A stretch of 64,000 nucleotides of DNA from Caballeronia concitans (GTDB lineage Bacteria; Pseudomonadota; Gammaproteobacteria; Burkholderiales; Burkholderiaceae). The notes under the pieces were generated by a model. That model saw nothing but the letters and a program-made list of their open reading frames with translations. It did no database searches and was not told the origin of the DNA. Below, one piece after another: positions 7,717 through 16,158 of the stretch. Numbering within the stretch: position 1 is the stretch's first letter; each line of letters starts with the position of its first letter. Both the position numbers and the translations under genes were made by a program. Location of the stretch: contig NZ_FCNV02000005.1 of assembly GCF_001544615.1 (NCBI RefSeq), positions 124,001 to 188,000 on the forward strand, given 5' to 3'.

Positions 7717-8247
7717 TCAGGCTGCGGCGGCCATGCCGGGCTTCGCCGCGCCGTCGAGCCGCAAGCCGAGAATGACGAGATCGCGCTCGACGCCGTCCAG
7801 CATCGCGACGCGCGGCAGCGTGCCCCACGCCGTGAAGCCGAAGCTCGCGAAGAGCCGCATGCTCGGCTCGTTGTGGCCGAAGACGAAGCCGAGCACGGTA
7901 TCCACGTTCAGCGACGGCGCCTTGTCGAGCGCCTCCTGCAGCAGTTTCTTGCCGAGGCCCTTGCCGCGCGCACGCTCGTCCAGATAGATGCTGACTTCGA
8001 CGGTGCGCGCATACGCGGGCCGGCCGTAGAAATCTGAAAAACTCAGCCACGCGATCACTTCGCCGCCTTCTTCGACCACCCACAGCGGCCGCGCGTGCGG
8101 ACCGTGCGAGTGAAACCACGCGAGACGGCTTTCGATGCTGACCGGATCCAGATCGGCCGTCACCTGGCGCGAGGCGACCGTCGAATTGTAGATGGCGACG
8201 ATGGCGGGCAAGTCGTCGAGCGTGGCGTCGCGGTACGTGAGGCTCAT
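7717..8247 (-). CDS. GNAT-family N-acetyltransferase (phosphinothricin acetyltransferase-like)
   Basis: Acetyl-CoA-dependent N-acetyltransferase of 176 residues. It begins YRDATLDDLPAIVAIYN, the usual start of the Pat/YwnH-like branch. The acetyl-CoA pyrophosphate loop is ERARGKGLGKKLL (R/Q-x-x-G-x-G/A), followed by GHNEPSMRLFASFGF in motif B. These enzymes acetylate amino-acid analogues such as phosphinothricin or methionine sulfoximine; the true substrate is not evident. The ribosome site is weak and the gene lies 26 bases downstream of holB, consistent with translation from a shared transcript. Confidence 0.88.
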   Translation of the reverse strand: MSLTYRDATLDDLPAIVAIYNSTVASRQVTADLDPVSIESRLAWFHSHGPHARPLWVVEEGGEVIAWLSFSDFYGRPAYARTVEVSIYLDERARGKGLGKKLLQEALDKAPSLNVDTVLGFVFGHNEPSMRLFASFGFTAWGTLPRVAMLDGVERDLVILGLRLDGAAKPGMAAAA

Positions 8248-8273
8248 GGGCGTGCGGGTCGGTGAAGGCAAGG

Positions 8274-9299
8274 TCAGGCGGCGAAAATGCCGCGATAAGC
8301 GAGGAACAGCTCCTCGAACACGAGCCGCGCGTTCAGCGGATGGTTCTCCACCGCGCGCTGGCGCGTGACCGTCTTGATGTAACGGGCGAGCGCGGCCGGA
8401 TCGGCGGTTTGCGCGCAGCGCGCGAGCGCCTTGCCCGCGCCGGGGAAATAACGCGGCCGCCCGGCGGTGCGCTCTGCGAGCAGGTCGTACAGCCAGCGCT
8501 GCAGCCAGCCGAGCACGAGCGGCACCGGCAGTTTCTGCAGATTTTCGCCGCACGCGAAGGCATCGCAATTGGGGCCGGCGGCCAGTTGCGCGAGCGTGAA
8601 GTCGCGAAGCGGGCGATTTTCGTCCTTCGCCAGCGCAAGCGCGGCAAGCGGTGCGCCGCCCGCTTCGGCGAGCAGACCGGCGGCATCGTCGATGCCCTGC
8701 GCGGCGAGCCAGGCGCGCGCGTCGCCGGCGTTGGGGACGCTCATCGGCCATTGACGGCAGCGGCTGATGATCGTCGGCAGCAGTCGGTCGATGCGCGCCG
8801 ACACCAGCAGGAACACGACGCCCGACGGCGGTTCTTCGAGCGTCTTGAGCAGCGCGTTCGCCGCCGCGACGTTGAGCGCCTCGGCGGGATAAAGCAGCAC
8901 CACGCGCAAGCCGCCGCGATGCGAGCCGACGCCGCAGAAGTCGAGCAGCGCACGCACCTGCTCGATCTTGATTTCCTTGCTCGGCGCGCGCGATTTCTTG
9001 CTGTCGCCGTCGTCGGCTTTATCGGCGGAGGCGTCGTCGGCGGCGAGGCCCGCGAGCGCTTCGGGCAGCACGGCGCGGTAATCCGGGTGATTGCCCTGCG
9101 AGAACCACAGGCACGCGGGGCACGTTCCGCACGGCTCGCCGTTCGCGGCCGGCGTCTCGCACAAGAGGCCCTGCGCGAGATGCTGCGCGAAATGCAGCTT
9201 GCCGATGCCCGCTTCTCCGTGCAGCAAGAGCGCATGCGGCCAGTGCGCGCGCAGTTGCTGAAGGCGTTGCCAGTCGTCGGTTTGCCAGGGGTAGATCAT
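8274..9299 (-). CDS. holB: DNA polymerase III delta-prime subunit
   Basis: Clamp-loader subunit of 341 residues. The N-terminal AAA+ domain has GEAGIGKLHFAQ as a Walker-A-like loop (degenerate, as usual for delta-prime), a zinc site around CGTCPAC with an upstream Cys, LLYPAEALNVAAANALLKTLEEPP and the sensor/arginine motif SRCRQW. The C-terminal part forms the helical collar. An Asp/Lys/Ser-rich insert at about 85-107 (DDASADKADDGDSKKS) is typical of Burkholderiaceae versions. It follows tmk with a gap of about 20 bases and completes the mltG-tmk-holB operon. Confidence 0.95.
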   Translation of the reverse strand: MIYPWQTDDWQRLQQLRAHWPHALLLHGEAGIGKLHFAQHLAQGLLCETPAANGEPCGTCPACLWFSQGNHPDYRAVLPEALAGLAADDASADKADDGDSKKSRAPSKEIKIEQVRALLDFCGVGSHRGGLRVVLLYPAEALNVAAANALLKTLEEPPSGVVFLLVSARIDRLLPTIISRCRQWPMSVPNAGDARAWLAAQGIDDAAGLLAEAGGAPLAALALAKDENRPLRDFTLAQLAAGPNCDAFACGENLQKLPVPLVLGWLQRWLYDLLAERTAGRPRYFPGAGKALARCAQTADPAALARYIKTVTRQRAVENHPLNARLVFEELFLAYRGIFAA

Positions 9300-9319
9300 C
9301 GTTGAATCGGAATAAGGAA

Positions 9320-9940
9320 TCAGAGCGCCGCGACGACGTCTTCGAGCCGCTTGCGGATGGTGTCGATGGGCTGTGTCGAATCGACGATCACGAAGCGCTC
9401 CGGCGATTCCGCCGCGCGCCGCAGATATTCGGCGCGCGTGCGCTCGAAAAACGCCTCGGATTCGCTCTCGAACTTGTCCGGTGCGCGCGCAGCCGAGCGG
9501 CGTTCGCTCGCGGTCTCAGTCGGAACGTCGAAAAGCACGGTCAGATCCGGATGGAAACCGCCCTGCACCCAGCGCTCGAGCGCTTCGAGCTTGTCTCGCG
9601 GCAGGCCGCGCCCGCCGCCCTGATACGCGAAGGTGGCATCGGAAAATCGGTCGGACAGCACCCAGTCGCCGCGTGCCAGCGCCGGTTCGATCACTTGCGC
9701 GAGGTGCTCGCGGCGCGACGCGAACATCAGAAGCGCCTCGGTTTCGAGGTCCATCGGCTGATTCAGCAAAATGCCGCGCAGCGTTTCGCCGAGCGCGGTG
9801 CCGCCGGGTTCGCGCGTCATCACGACATGACGGCCGCTCGCGGCGATCTTGTCGTAGAGCTGCTGGCGAAACCAGTCGAGATGCGTGGTCTTGCCCGCGC
9901 CGTCGATGCCTTCGAATGTGATGAACTTGCCCCGCGCCAT
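9320..9940 (-). CDS. tmk: Thymidylate kinase
   Basis: Phosphorylates dTMP to dTDP; 206 residues. The P-loop is [12 protein letters not shown], the dTMP-binding motif is [18 protein letters not shown], and the lid region contains [15 protein letters not shown]. Two tandem ATG codons are possible. The first (one codon upstream) overlaps the mltG stop as ATGA, the second as TGATG, so translational coupling to mltG is likely with either. The second is used because the family usually starts [10 protein letters not shown]. Confidence 0.95.
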   Translation of the reverse strand: MARGKFITFEGIDGAGKTTHLDWFRQQLYDKIAASGRHVVMTREPGGTALGETLRGILLNQPMDLETEALLMFASRREHLAQVIEPALARGDWVLSDRFSDATFAYQGGGRGLPRDKLEALERWVQGGFHPDLTVLFDVPTETASERRSAARAPDKFESESEAFFERTRAEYLRRAAESPERFVIVDSTQPIDTIRKRLEDVVAAL

Positions 9941-10950
9941 CATTGACCCCGGATGTACTTGTCGACGGCCTTGTTGTGGTCGCCCAGATTGTCGGAAAAG
10001 AAGCTGCTGCCGTCGCCGCGCGAGACGAAATACAGCGCGTTGCTCGCGGCGGGGTTCAGCGTGGCGGTCAGCGCGGCCACGCCCGGCAGCGCAATCGGCG
10101 TCGGCGGCAGGCCCATGCGCGTGTAGGTATTGTACGGAGTGTCCGTCTGCAGGTCTTTTTTCTTCAGATGACCGCCGTAGGCCGGGCCGAGCCCGTAGAT
10201 CACGGTCGGGTCCGTCTGCAGCGGCATGCCGATGCGCAGCCGGTTCGCGAATACCGCCGCGACGAGCGGCCGGTCCGCCGCGCGACCCGTCTCCTTCTCG
10301 ACGATCGACGCCATGATCAGCGCGTCATACGGCGTCTTGTACGGCAGATTCGGCGCGCGCGTGCTCCACGCTTCTTCGAGACGGCGCTGCATCGTGCGAT
10401 ATGCGCGCTTGTAGACGGCGAGATCGCTCGTGCCCTTGTCGAAGAGATAGGTGTCGGGGAAAAACAGCCCTTCGGCGGAAGTCTTGTCGGTTTCGGCCGC
10501 GCCGATCGCCTTCAGGATGTCGATGTCGCTCATGCCGGCGGTGTCGTGCGCGAGCGCCGGATTGCCGTCCAGCTCGCTGCGCATTTTCTGCAGCGTCCAG
10601 CCTTCGATGACGGTCGCCACGTACTCGTTGACATCGCCACGGGCGATTTTCTGCAGCACTTCGTAAGGCGTCACGCCGCTCTTGAACGCGTAGTTGCCGG
10701 ATTTGAGCTGCGCGGACAGGCCGAGCGCGCGCGTCATCAGCACGAAAAGCTCGGGTTCCACGGGCACGCCGCCACGGTTCAGTTGCGCGCTCACGCTGCG
10801 CAGGCTGCTGTGCGGCTTGATCGTGACGTCGAGTTCGGCGGGCGTAAGCGTCATCGGCCGGTTGGCCCAGAAATAGACGCCGCCTGCGAGGGCCGCTGCG
10901 AGCATCGCGACGAACACCGCCGCCACGATGCATTTCTTCAAAAAAGTCAT
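9940..10950 (-). CDS. mltG: Endolytic murein transglycosylase MltG (YceG)
   Basis: Inner-membrane lytic transglycosylase of 336 residues that cuts nascent glycan strands. One N-terminal transmembrane helix spans about residues 4-26, followed by a LysM-like region ([23 protein letters not shown]). The catalytic domain contains [11 protein letters not shown], with the catalytic Glu, and [11 protein letters not shown] and [14 protein letters not shown]. An ATG start is used; a GTG three codons upstream is possible. The Shine-Dalgarno site is weak. A TATTAT element lies just upstream, so the leader is very short. It is divergent from ygfZ, as in many beta-proteobacteria. Confidence 0.94.
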   Translation of the reverse strand: MTFLKKCIVAAVFVAMLAAALAGGVYFWANRPMTLTPAELDVTIKPHSSLRSVSAQLNRGGVPVEPELFVLMTRALGLSAQLKSGNYAFKSGVTPYEVLQKIARGDVNEYVATVIEGWTLQKMRSELDGNPALAHDTAGMSDIDILKAIGAAETDKTSAEGLFFPDTYLFDKGTSDLAVYKRAYRTMQRRLEEAWSTRAPNLPYKTPYDALIMASIVEKETGRAADRPLVAAVFANRLRIGMPLQTDPTVIYGLGPAYGGHLKKKDLQTDTPYNTYTRMGLPPTPIALPGVAALTATLNPAASNALYFVSRGDGSSFFSDNLGDHNKAVDKYIRGQ

Positions 10951-11048
10951 GCGAAACACGCTTGGAGTAAGACCAATATAATAACTTGCCCGCCTGCGCG
11001 GAGGCCGGATCGACCGGCCGCACCGCCGGCATCGACTCTTCCCGACAC

Positions 11049-12035
11049 ATGAATCTTCAGACCCCTTCCCTCGCCGCCGCCGATTTCGAAGCCGTCCGGA
11101 CCGCGGGCGTCTACATTCCGCTCACGCAATTCGGCGTGATCGACGTCAGAGGCGAAGACGCCGCCACGTTCCTGCACAGCCAGTTGACGAACGACGTGCA
11201 GCACCTCGACGCATCGACCGCGCGGCTCGCGGGCTACTGCTCGGCCAAGGGCCGGCTGCTCGGCTCGTTCCTGATGTGGCGCACGTCCGACGCGTTCCGC
11301 ATGCTGATTTCGAGCGATATCCAGCCGCCCGTGCAGAAGCGTCTGTCCATGTTCGTGCTGCGCGCGAAGGCGAAACTCTCCGACGCGACCGCCGAAGTCG
11401 CCGCCGTCGGCTTCGCGGGCGATGTACGCGCCGCATTGTCCGGCATCTTCGACGCGCTGCCCGATGGCGTCCACGTGAAGGTCGAAGGTCCGCATGGCGC
11501 GCTTATCCGCGTGCCGGACGCGGCGAATCGACCGCGTTTTCTGTGGGTCGGCCCGAAAGCGGATGTCGAAGCGCGGCTCGCGAGCCTCGGCAACACGCTG
11601 CATCGCGCGCCCGCGCAGTTGTGGGACTGGCTCGATATCCACGCGGGCGAGCCGCGCATCACGCAGGCGACGGTCGAGCAGTTCGTCCCGCAGATGGTCA
11701 ATTTCGACGTGCTCGGCGGCGTTAATTTCAAGAAAGGCTGCTATCCGGGTCAGGAAGTGGTCGCGCGCAGCCAGTATCGCGGCACGATCAAGCGGCGCAC
11801 GGCGCTCGCGCGCGCCGAAGCCGCGACGGCCGGCGCGGAGCTGTTCCATTCCGCCGATCCGGGGCAGCCGTGCGGACTCGTCGTGAACGCGGCGCCGTCG
11901 GAACGAGGCGGCGTGGATTGTCTCGTCGAGATCAAGCTCGCCGCGCTCGATGACGGCTCGGTGCACGTCGGTTCCGCCGATGGGCCCGCGCTCGAATTCC
12001 TGCCGCTGCCCTACGCTTTCCCGTCGGACGCTTGA
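11049..12035 (+). CDS. ygfZ: YgfZ-type folate-binding iron-sulfur protein
   Basis: Tetrahydrofolate-binding protein of 328 residues, GcvT/IBA57-like, needed for maturation or repair of certain iron-sulfur proteins. The diagnostic motif KGCYPGQEVVARSQYRG, with the conserved cysteine, is at about residues 230-247, and the N-terminal domain has LHSQLTNDV. The start MNLQTPSLAA is chosen where similarity should begin; 21 upstream codons are open but look non-coding. The NRDE-family gene starts four bases after its stop, so the two form an operon. Confidence 0.93.
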   Translation: MNLQTPSLAAADFEAVRTAGVYIPLTQFGVIDVRGEDAATFLHSQLTNDVQHLDASTARLAGYCSAKGRLLGSFLMWRTSDAFRMLISSDIQPPVQKRLSMFVLRAKAKLSDATAEVAAVGFAGDVRAALSGIFDALPDGVHVKVEGPHGALIRVPDAANRPRFLWVGPKADVEARLASLGNTLHRAPAQLWDWLDIHAGEPRITQATVEQFVPQMVNFDVLGGVNFKKGCYPGQEVVARSQYRGTIKRRTALARAEAATAGAELFHSADPGQPCGLVVNAAPSERGGVDCLVEIKLAALDDGSVHVGSADGPALEFLPLPYAFPSDA

Positions 12036-12039
12036 GCGC

Positions 12040-12867
12040 ATGTGCCTGATCGTCTTCGACTGGCAACCGGACGCCGCGCCGCACGGCGAACGCGCGTTGC
12101 TGACGCTCGCAGCGAACCGCGACGAATTCTTCCGCCGCGACGCCGAACCGATGCACTGGTGGACCGACGCCCCCGGCGTGCTCGCGGGCCGCGATCTGAC
12201 GGGCGGCGGTACGTGGCTCGGCGTGAGCCGCGATGGCCGCTTCGCCGCGCTGACGAACTATCGCTCGCCCGCCGAGCTACGCGCCGATGCGCCCACGCGC
12301 GGCACGCTCGTGAGCGCGTTTCTGGCGGGCGAACGCATGGCGCCGCTCGACTATCTGACGCGCGTGGCGGAGCAAGGGCATCGCTATAATGGTTTCAATC
12401 TGCTTTGCGGCGATTTCACGCGGCGCGAACTCGGCTGGTACGGCAATCGCGCCGACACGCCGCCCGCGCTGCTCGAAGCGGGCGTGCACGGTCTTTCCAA
12501 CAGCCTGCTGAACACGCCGTGGCCGAAGCTCGTCGCGCAACGCGAGGCGCTCGCCGATCTGATCCACGCCGACGAACAACCCGCGCTCGATGTGCTGATC
12601 GACACGCTGCGCGATCCGCGCATCGCCAACGACGACGTGCTGCCGTCGACGGGCATTTCGATCGAGCGTGAGCGCGTGCTGTCGGCGGCGTTCATAGAGA
12701 CGCCCGAGTACGGCACGCGCAGCACGACGGCGTTGCGCGTCGCGCCGACTTCACGCGGGCTTGCGCTGGAAATCAAGGAACGCAGCGACGATGACGGCTC
12801 GCATCGCATCGTGCGGCCCGGACACTTCGAGCGGGCGTTCGATTTCGTGATCGAGCGATCAGCCTGA
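12040..12867 (+). CDS. NRDE-family protein (TANGO2-like)
   Basis: Protein of 275 residues of the NRDE/TANGO2 family, thought to belong to the Ntn-hydrolase-like superfamily; biochemical role not settled (heme trafficking has been proposed for eukaryotic TANGO2). The N-terminal Cys2 (MCLIVFDW) would be exposed if Met1 is removed, and the naming motif AANRDEFFRRDAEP follows at about 25-38. TGGGTWLGVSRDGRFAALTNYR is the central strand region. The stop overlaps the convergent esterase gene by nine bases. Confidence 0.88.
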   Translation: MCLIVFDWQPDAAPHGERALLTLAANRDEFFRRDAEPMHWWTDAPGVLAGRDLTGGGTWLGVSRDGRFAALTNYRSPAELRADAPTRGTLVSAFLAGERMAPLDYLTRVAEQGHRYNGFNLLCGDFTRRELGWYGNRADTPPALLEAGVHGLSNSLLNTPWPKLVAQREALADLIHADEQPALDVLIDTLRDPRIANDDVLPSTGISIERERVLSAAFIETPEYGTRSTTALRVAPTSRGLALEIKERSDDDGSHRIVRPGHFERAFDFVIERSA

Positions 12868-13821
12868 AACGCCGAACGCTTCCTTGAGCGCCCGCACCGC
12901 GTCCGCATGCGCGCGGGCCACTTCGGGCACGAAGCCGCCCATCTTGAAGAACTCGTGGATCATGCCTTCGTAGCGCGCGAGCGTCACGCGCACGCCGGCG
13001 GCTTCGAGCTTCGCGGCATAGGCCAGGTCTTCGTCGTAGAGCGGGTCGTGGTCCGCCGCCGCGATCCACGCCGGCGCGACGCCCGCGAAATCCGGCTGGC
13101 CGATGGCGCCATCGAGCGGTGCGAAGCGCCAGTCGTCGCGATCGCGTTCATCGCGCAGATATTGGGCGAAGAACCATTGGATCGTCTCGCCCGACAACAA
13201 GTAGCCCTCCGCGAGCCGCGCATGCGATGCGCTCTCCTGACGCGCGCTCGTGCCGGGATAAATTAGCAATTGCAGCCGTAAGTCGATGCCCGCATCGCGC
13301 GCGAGCACGGCGCAGACGGTCGCGAGCGTGCCGCCCGCGCTGTCGCCGCCGATCGCAAGCCGCGCCGGGTCGATGCCCAGAAGCGGCGCTTCGCGCGCGA
13401 GCCATTGGAGCGCGTCGAAGGCATCGTGGACGGCGACGGGAAACTTGTGCTCGGGCGCGAGCCGGTAATCGACCGATACGAGCGCGCAGCCCGCATCGTG
13501 CGCGAGCTTGCGGCACAGCGCGTCATGCGTCGCGATGCTGCCCACCGTGAAGCCGCCGCCGTGCAGATACAAGAGCGCCGCCGCCGGCTCCGCCCAGCTC
13601 GGCGCGGCCGGATGATAGACGCACACGCCGATCTCGCCGCCATCGCGCGTCGCGATGCGCATGGGCTCGACGCTGTGCATCGGCAGCGGCGCGATATCGA
13701 GAATCGGCGCGCTCATCGCATAGGCGGCGCGCGCCTGTTGCGGCGTCAGCGTGTGATACGGCGGACGATTGGCGCGCGCGACCATCTCGAGGATTTGCGC
13801 GATTTTCGGATTGAGCGGCAT
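12859..13821 (-). CDS. Alpha/beta hydrolase, hormone-sensitive-lipase family
   Basis: Carboxylesterase of 320 residues. The oxyanion motif YLHGGGFTVGS lies at about 88-98 and the nucleophile elbow GGDSAGGTLA at about 158-167. The probable acid is in ADHDPLYDED and the catalytic His in GMIHEFFKMGG. This is the bacterial HSL (family IV) layout with full length and no signal peptide. The natural substrate is unknown. It lies downstream of the SDR gene on the same strand with a gap of about 50 bases, so the two may be co-transcribed. Confidence 0.9.
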   Translation of the reverse strand: MPLNPKIAQILEMVARANRPPYHTLTPQQARAAYAMSAPILDIAPLPMHSVEPMRIATRDGGEIGVCVYHPAAPSWAEPAAALLYLHGGGFTVGSIATHDALCRKLAHDAGCALVSVDYRLAPEHKFPVAVHDAFDALQWLAREAPLLGIDPARLAIGGDSAGGTLATVCAVLARDAGIDLRLQLLIYPGTSARQESASHARLAEGYLLSGETIQWFFAQYLRDERDRDDWRFAPLDGAIGQPDFAGVAPAWIAAADHDPLYDEDLAYAAKLEAAGVRVTLARYEGMIHEFFKMGGFVPEVARAHADAVRALKEAFGVSG

Positions 13822-13874
13822 CGGTGAAAGAAGTCATGTAAGCGCACAAGGCGCACGATGATGCCACGTACACG

Positions 13875-14744
13875 CTAGTCCGGCCGTTTCGTCTCGCGCC
13901 TGAGCGACATCGGATCGGTCGGATTGCGCAATTGCGCGATGTCGTCGAGCCGCAGTTGGATCGACGGCATGATGTTCGGATGCGTGATGACGTAAAAGCG
14001 CCCTTCCCGCACGGCATCGAACGTGAGCAAGGCGACGTCGCGCGCCGAAAGCCGGCCGCCTTCCACCGCGCGCGTCAGTTGCCGCGCCGCCATTTTCTGC
14101 GATGCGGTCAGCGGCGCGTCGTTGGCGAGCGCGTCGGGGCGGTTGCGTTCGGCATCGGCGATGCCGGTCGGCACGAACGCCGGACACAGGAGCGAGACGC
14201 CGATCGGCGCGCCCGTGAGCCGCAGGTCGTGATAGAGCGTTTCCGTCAGCCCGACGACCGCGTGCTTCGATGCGTTGTAGACGCCCATCGCGGGCGCGGC
14301 GAGCAGGCCCGCCACCGACGCCGTGTTGACGATATGCGCGGGCTCGCCCTGCGCGAGCATGATCGGCGTGAAGGCGCGCAGGCCGTTGGCCACGCCCATC
14401 ACGTTGACGCCGAACACCCATTGCCAGTCCTTCGCGCTGTTCTCCCACACGAAGCCGCCCGCGCCGACGCCCGCGTTGTTGAAGAGCAGATGCACGCCGC
14501 CATGGGCATCGAGCGCTGCGCGGGCGAGCGCATCGACCTGGCTCGCGTCCGATACGTCCGTCTGCACGCCGATCGCTTGCCCGCCCTGTGCGCGCACGGC
14601 GTCGACGGTGGCGGCGAGCGCGGCGGCGTCGATATCGGCGAGCACGAGCTTCATGCCGCGCGACGCGCCCTCGAACGCGAATTCACGGCCAAAGCCGCTG
14701 CCGGCGCCGGTGATGACGGCGACCTTGTTGTCGAAGCGATCCAA
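13875..14744 (-). CDS. SDR-family oxidoreductase, TTG start
   Basis: NAD(P)-dependent short-chain dehydrogenase of 289 residues. The cofactor motif is VITGAGSGFGREFA near the N-terminus, then NNAGVG, a catalytic Ser in ASVAGLL, and YNASK (catalytic Tyr and Lys). A TTG start is favoured: CAGGAG lies six bases upstream, and the protein then begins (M)DRFDNKVAVITGAG as is normal for the family. The upstream ATG adds 13 unlike residues (HQYAHSRRQENPL). The substrate is unknown; a C-terminal extension after the Rossmann fold is typical of the larger SDRs that accompany esterases or flavin monooxygenases. Confidence 0.88.
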   Translation of the reverse strand: MDRFDNKVAVITGAGSGFGREFAFEGASRGMKLVLADIDAAALAATVDAVRAQGGQAIGVQTDVSDASQVDALARAALDAHGGVHLLFNNAGVGAGGFVWENSAKDWQWVFGVNVMGVANGLRAFTPIMLAQGEPAHIVNTASVAGLLAAPAMGVYNASKHAVVGLTETLYHDLRLTGAPIGVSLLCPAFVPTGIADAERNRPDALANDAPLTASQKMAARQLTRAVEGGRLSARDVALLTFDAVREGRFYVITHPNIMPSIQLRLDDIAQLRNPTDPMSLRRETKRPD

Positions 14745-14857
14745 CGGATTCTCCTGTCGGCGAGAGTGGGCGTACTGATGCAACCGCAGCGATGACTCTC
14801 CTGCGATGCATCGGCGGTCTAGCAGTGTACGCGACAGGGCGCGCGCGGGAGCGTCCG

Positions 14858-15844
14858 TTACGACGTGGCGCCGATAGCCGCGCGCAGCAGTTCGACGAGC
14901 TTTTCGTTTTCTTCGATGCGGGTCTGCTCGATCGCGATGTCGTCGGTGCTTCCGGCGTGTTCGGCCCAGCGCCGCCGTTGCTGCGCGAGGATGATGCGCT
15001 CGTGCACGGCGCGGATGGCGCTCCAGATGGCGTCCTCGGTGCGCTTCTCGTTGCCTTCTTCGAGCGACAGGCTCGTGAACGCGTGACCGGTATGGCAGCG
15101 AAAGCGCAGCGGACGCTCGTCCCGCATGCGCCAGAGCGCGCCGGAACAGTTGGGACAGGTGAGCGCGGAACGTTCGCCGATGCGGTCCAGTTCTTCGGGC
15201 GTGACCACGCCCCGGTTGCCGATCTGCGCTTCCTGGTCGAGGTCGGGGCGGATACTCACGGTAGCCTCCTCACTGCGTCTTGCGCCTTTCACGGCAGCGT
15301 CGATGGCGTGCGCGAGCCGGTCCGCGGACACGACGGCATCGGCGGACGTGGCGGCGAGCGCGCTGCGCGGCATCGATGGCGCTTCGCAATCGAGCGGGTC
15401 CTGCACGACGCAGTAGCCGCCGCGTGCGCGGACGGCGGCGAGTCCGGCGGCGCCATCGTCGAGATCGCCGCTCAGCACGACGCCGACGACGCGCGGTCCG
15501 TACTCCATGGCAGCGGAGCGGAACAGCGGATCGGCGGCGGGCCGTGCGAAGTTTTCGGCGGCGGTGTCGAGTAGACATATTTCGCCGTGCAGCAGTACCA
15601 TGTGCCGATCCGGCGGCGCGACATAGACTTCGTGGCGCGCGAGTGCCTCCCCTGATGCGGGATGCCGGGCCGGCAAGGCGCCCCATTGGGACAACATGTC
15701 GGGCAAGACGCTTTTGTGCCGGCCTACGTGCAGGACGATGAAGATGGCCGCGGGAAAGTCACGGGGAAGCGCCGATACCAGTCGTTTAAGCACTGGAATG
15801 GCGCCACGGGATGCCGCGATGACCACAATGTCTCGATGATCCAT
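14858..15844 (-). CDS. Stand-alone CheB-type methylesterase with C-terminal zinc-ribbon region
   Basis: Protein of 328 residues with a CheB methylesterase domain (about 5-190) but no receiver domain. The triad seems kept: Ser12 in AASRGA, His in FIVLHVGRHKS, Asp in SGDLDDGAAGL. The usual GxSxGG turn has become A-A-S-R-G-A. The C-terminal part has CPNCSG and RCHTGHAF, resembling a zinc ribbon, followed by a helical segment (RTEDAIWSAIRAVHERIILAQQ). Such orphan CheB proteins probably act outside flagellar chemotaxis. GGAGGG precedes the ATG. It is divergent from a small coiled-coil gene and one locus away from the large CheB/CheR kinase. Confidence 0.87.
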   Translation of the reverse strand: MDHRDIVVIAASRGAIPVLKRLVSALPRDFPAAIFIVLHVGRHKSVLPDMLSQWGALPARHPASGEALARHEVYVAPPDRHMVLLHGEICLLDTAAENFARPAADPLFRSAAMEYGPRVVGVVLSGDLDDGAAGLAAVRARGGYCVVQDPLDCEAPSMPRSALAATSADAVVSADRLAHAIDAAVKGARRSEEATVSIRPDLDQEAQIGNRGVVTPEELDRIGERSALTCPNCSGALWRMRDERPLRFRCHTGHAFTSLSLEEGNEKRTEDAIWSAIRAVHERIILAQQRRRWAEHAGSTDDIAIEQTRIEENEKLVELLRAAIGATS

Positions 15845-15906
15845 ACGCCCTCCTTCTTGGCTCTGCAGCAATCGCCGCGCCGCGGCCGCGGATCCTGGAG
15901 AAGTCT

Positions 15907-16158
15907 ATGGTGAGCTTGCAGGAAGAACTCGCGAGGCTCGAGCAGGCGGACCGGCATATCGCGGAGGCGACGGTGCGGATTGCCACGCACGAGGCGCTGA
16001 TCGGGTCCGGCGATCTGCCGGATGCTGAGAAGCGACGCGCCGAAGATTTGCTCGCCGCCATGCAGGCAACGCTTGCACAGTTTTTATTGCATCGCGAGGC
16101 TATTGTTGAGGTCGTCGGGCAGTTGATGAAGCAGTCGCACGAGGAGAAACGTGAATAG
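15907..16158 (+). CDS. Small coiled-coil hypothetical protein, 83 aa
   Basis: Unknown cytosolic protein made almost wholly of charged amphipathic helix (LQEELARLEQADRHIAEAT...). Heptad-like spacing suggests a helical hairpin or coiled coil. A short loop (IGSGDLPDAEKR) at about 32-43 separates the two helices. GGAGAAG precedes the ATG. It is divergent from the stand-alone cheB-like gene and may serve the same pathway, but I see no direct evidence. Downstream lies the large inverted repeat. Confidence 0.65.
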   Translation: MVSLQEELARLEQADRHIAEATVRIATHEALIGSGDLPDAEKRRAEDLLAAMQATLAQFLLHREAIVEVVGQLMKQSHEEKRE

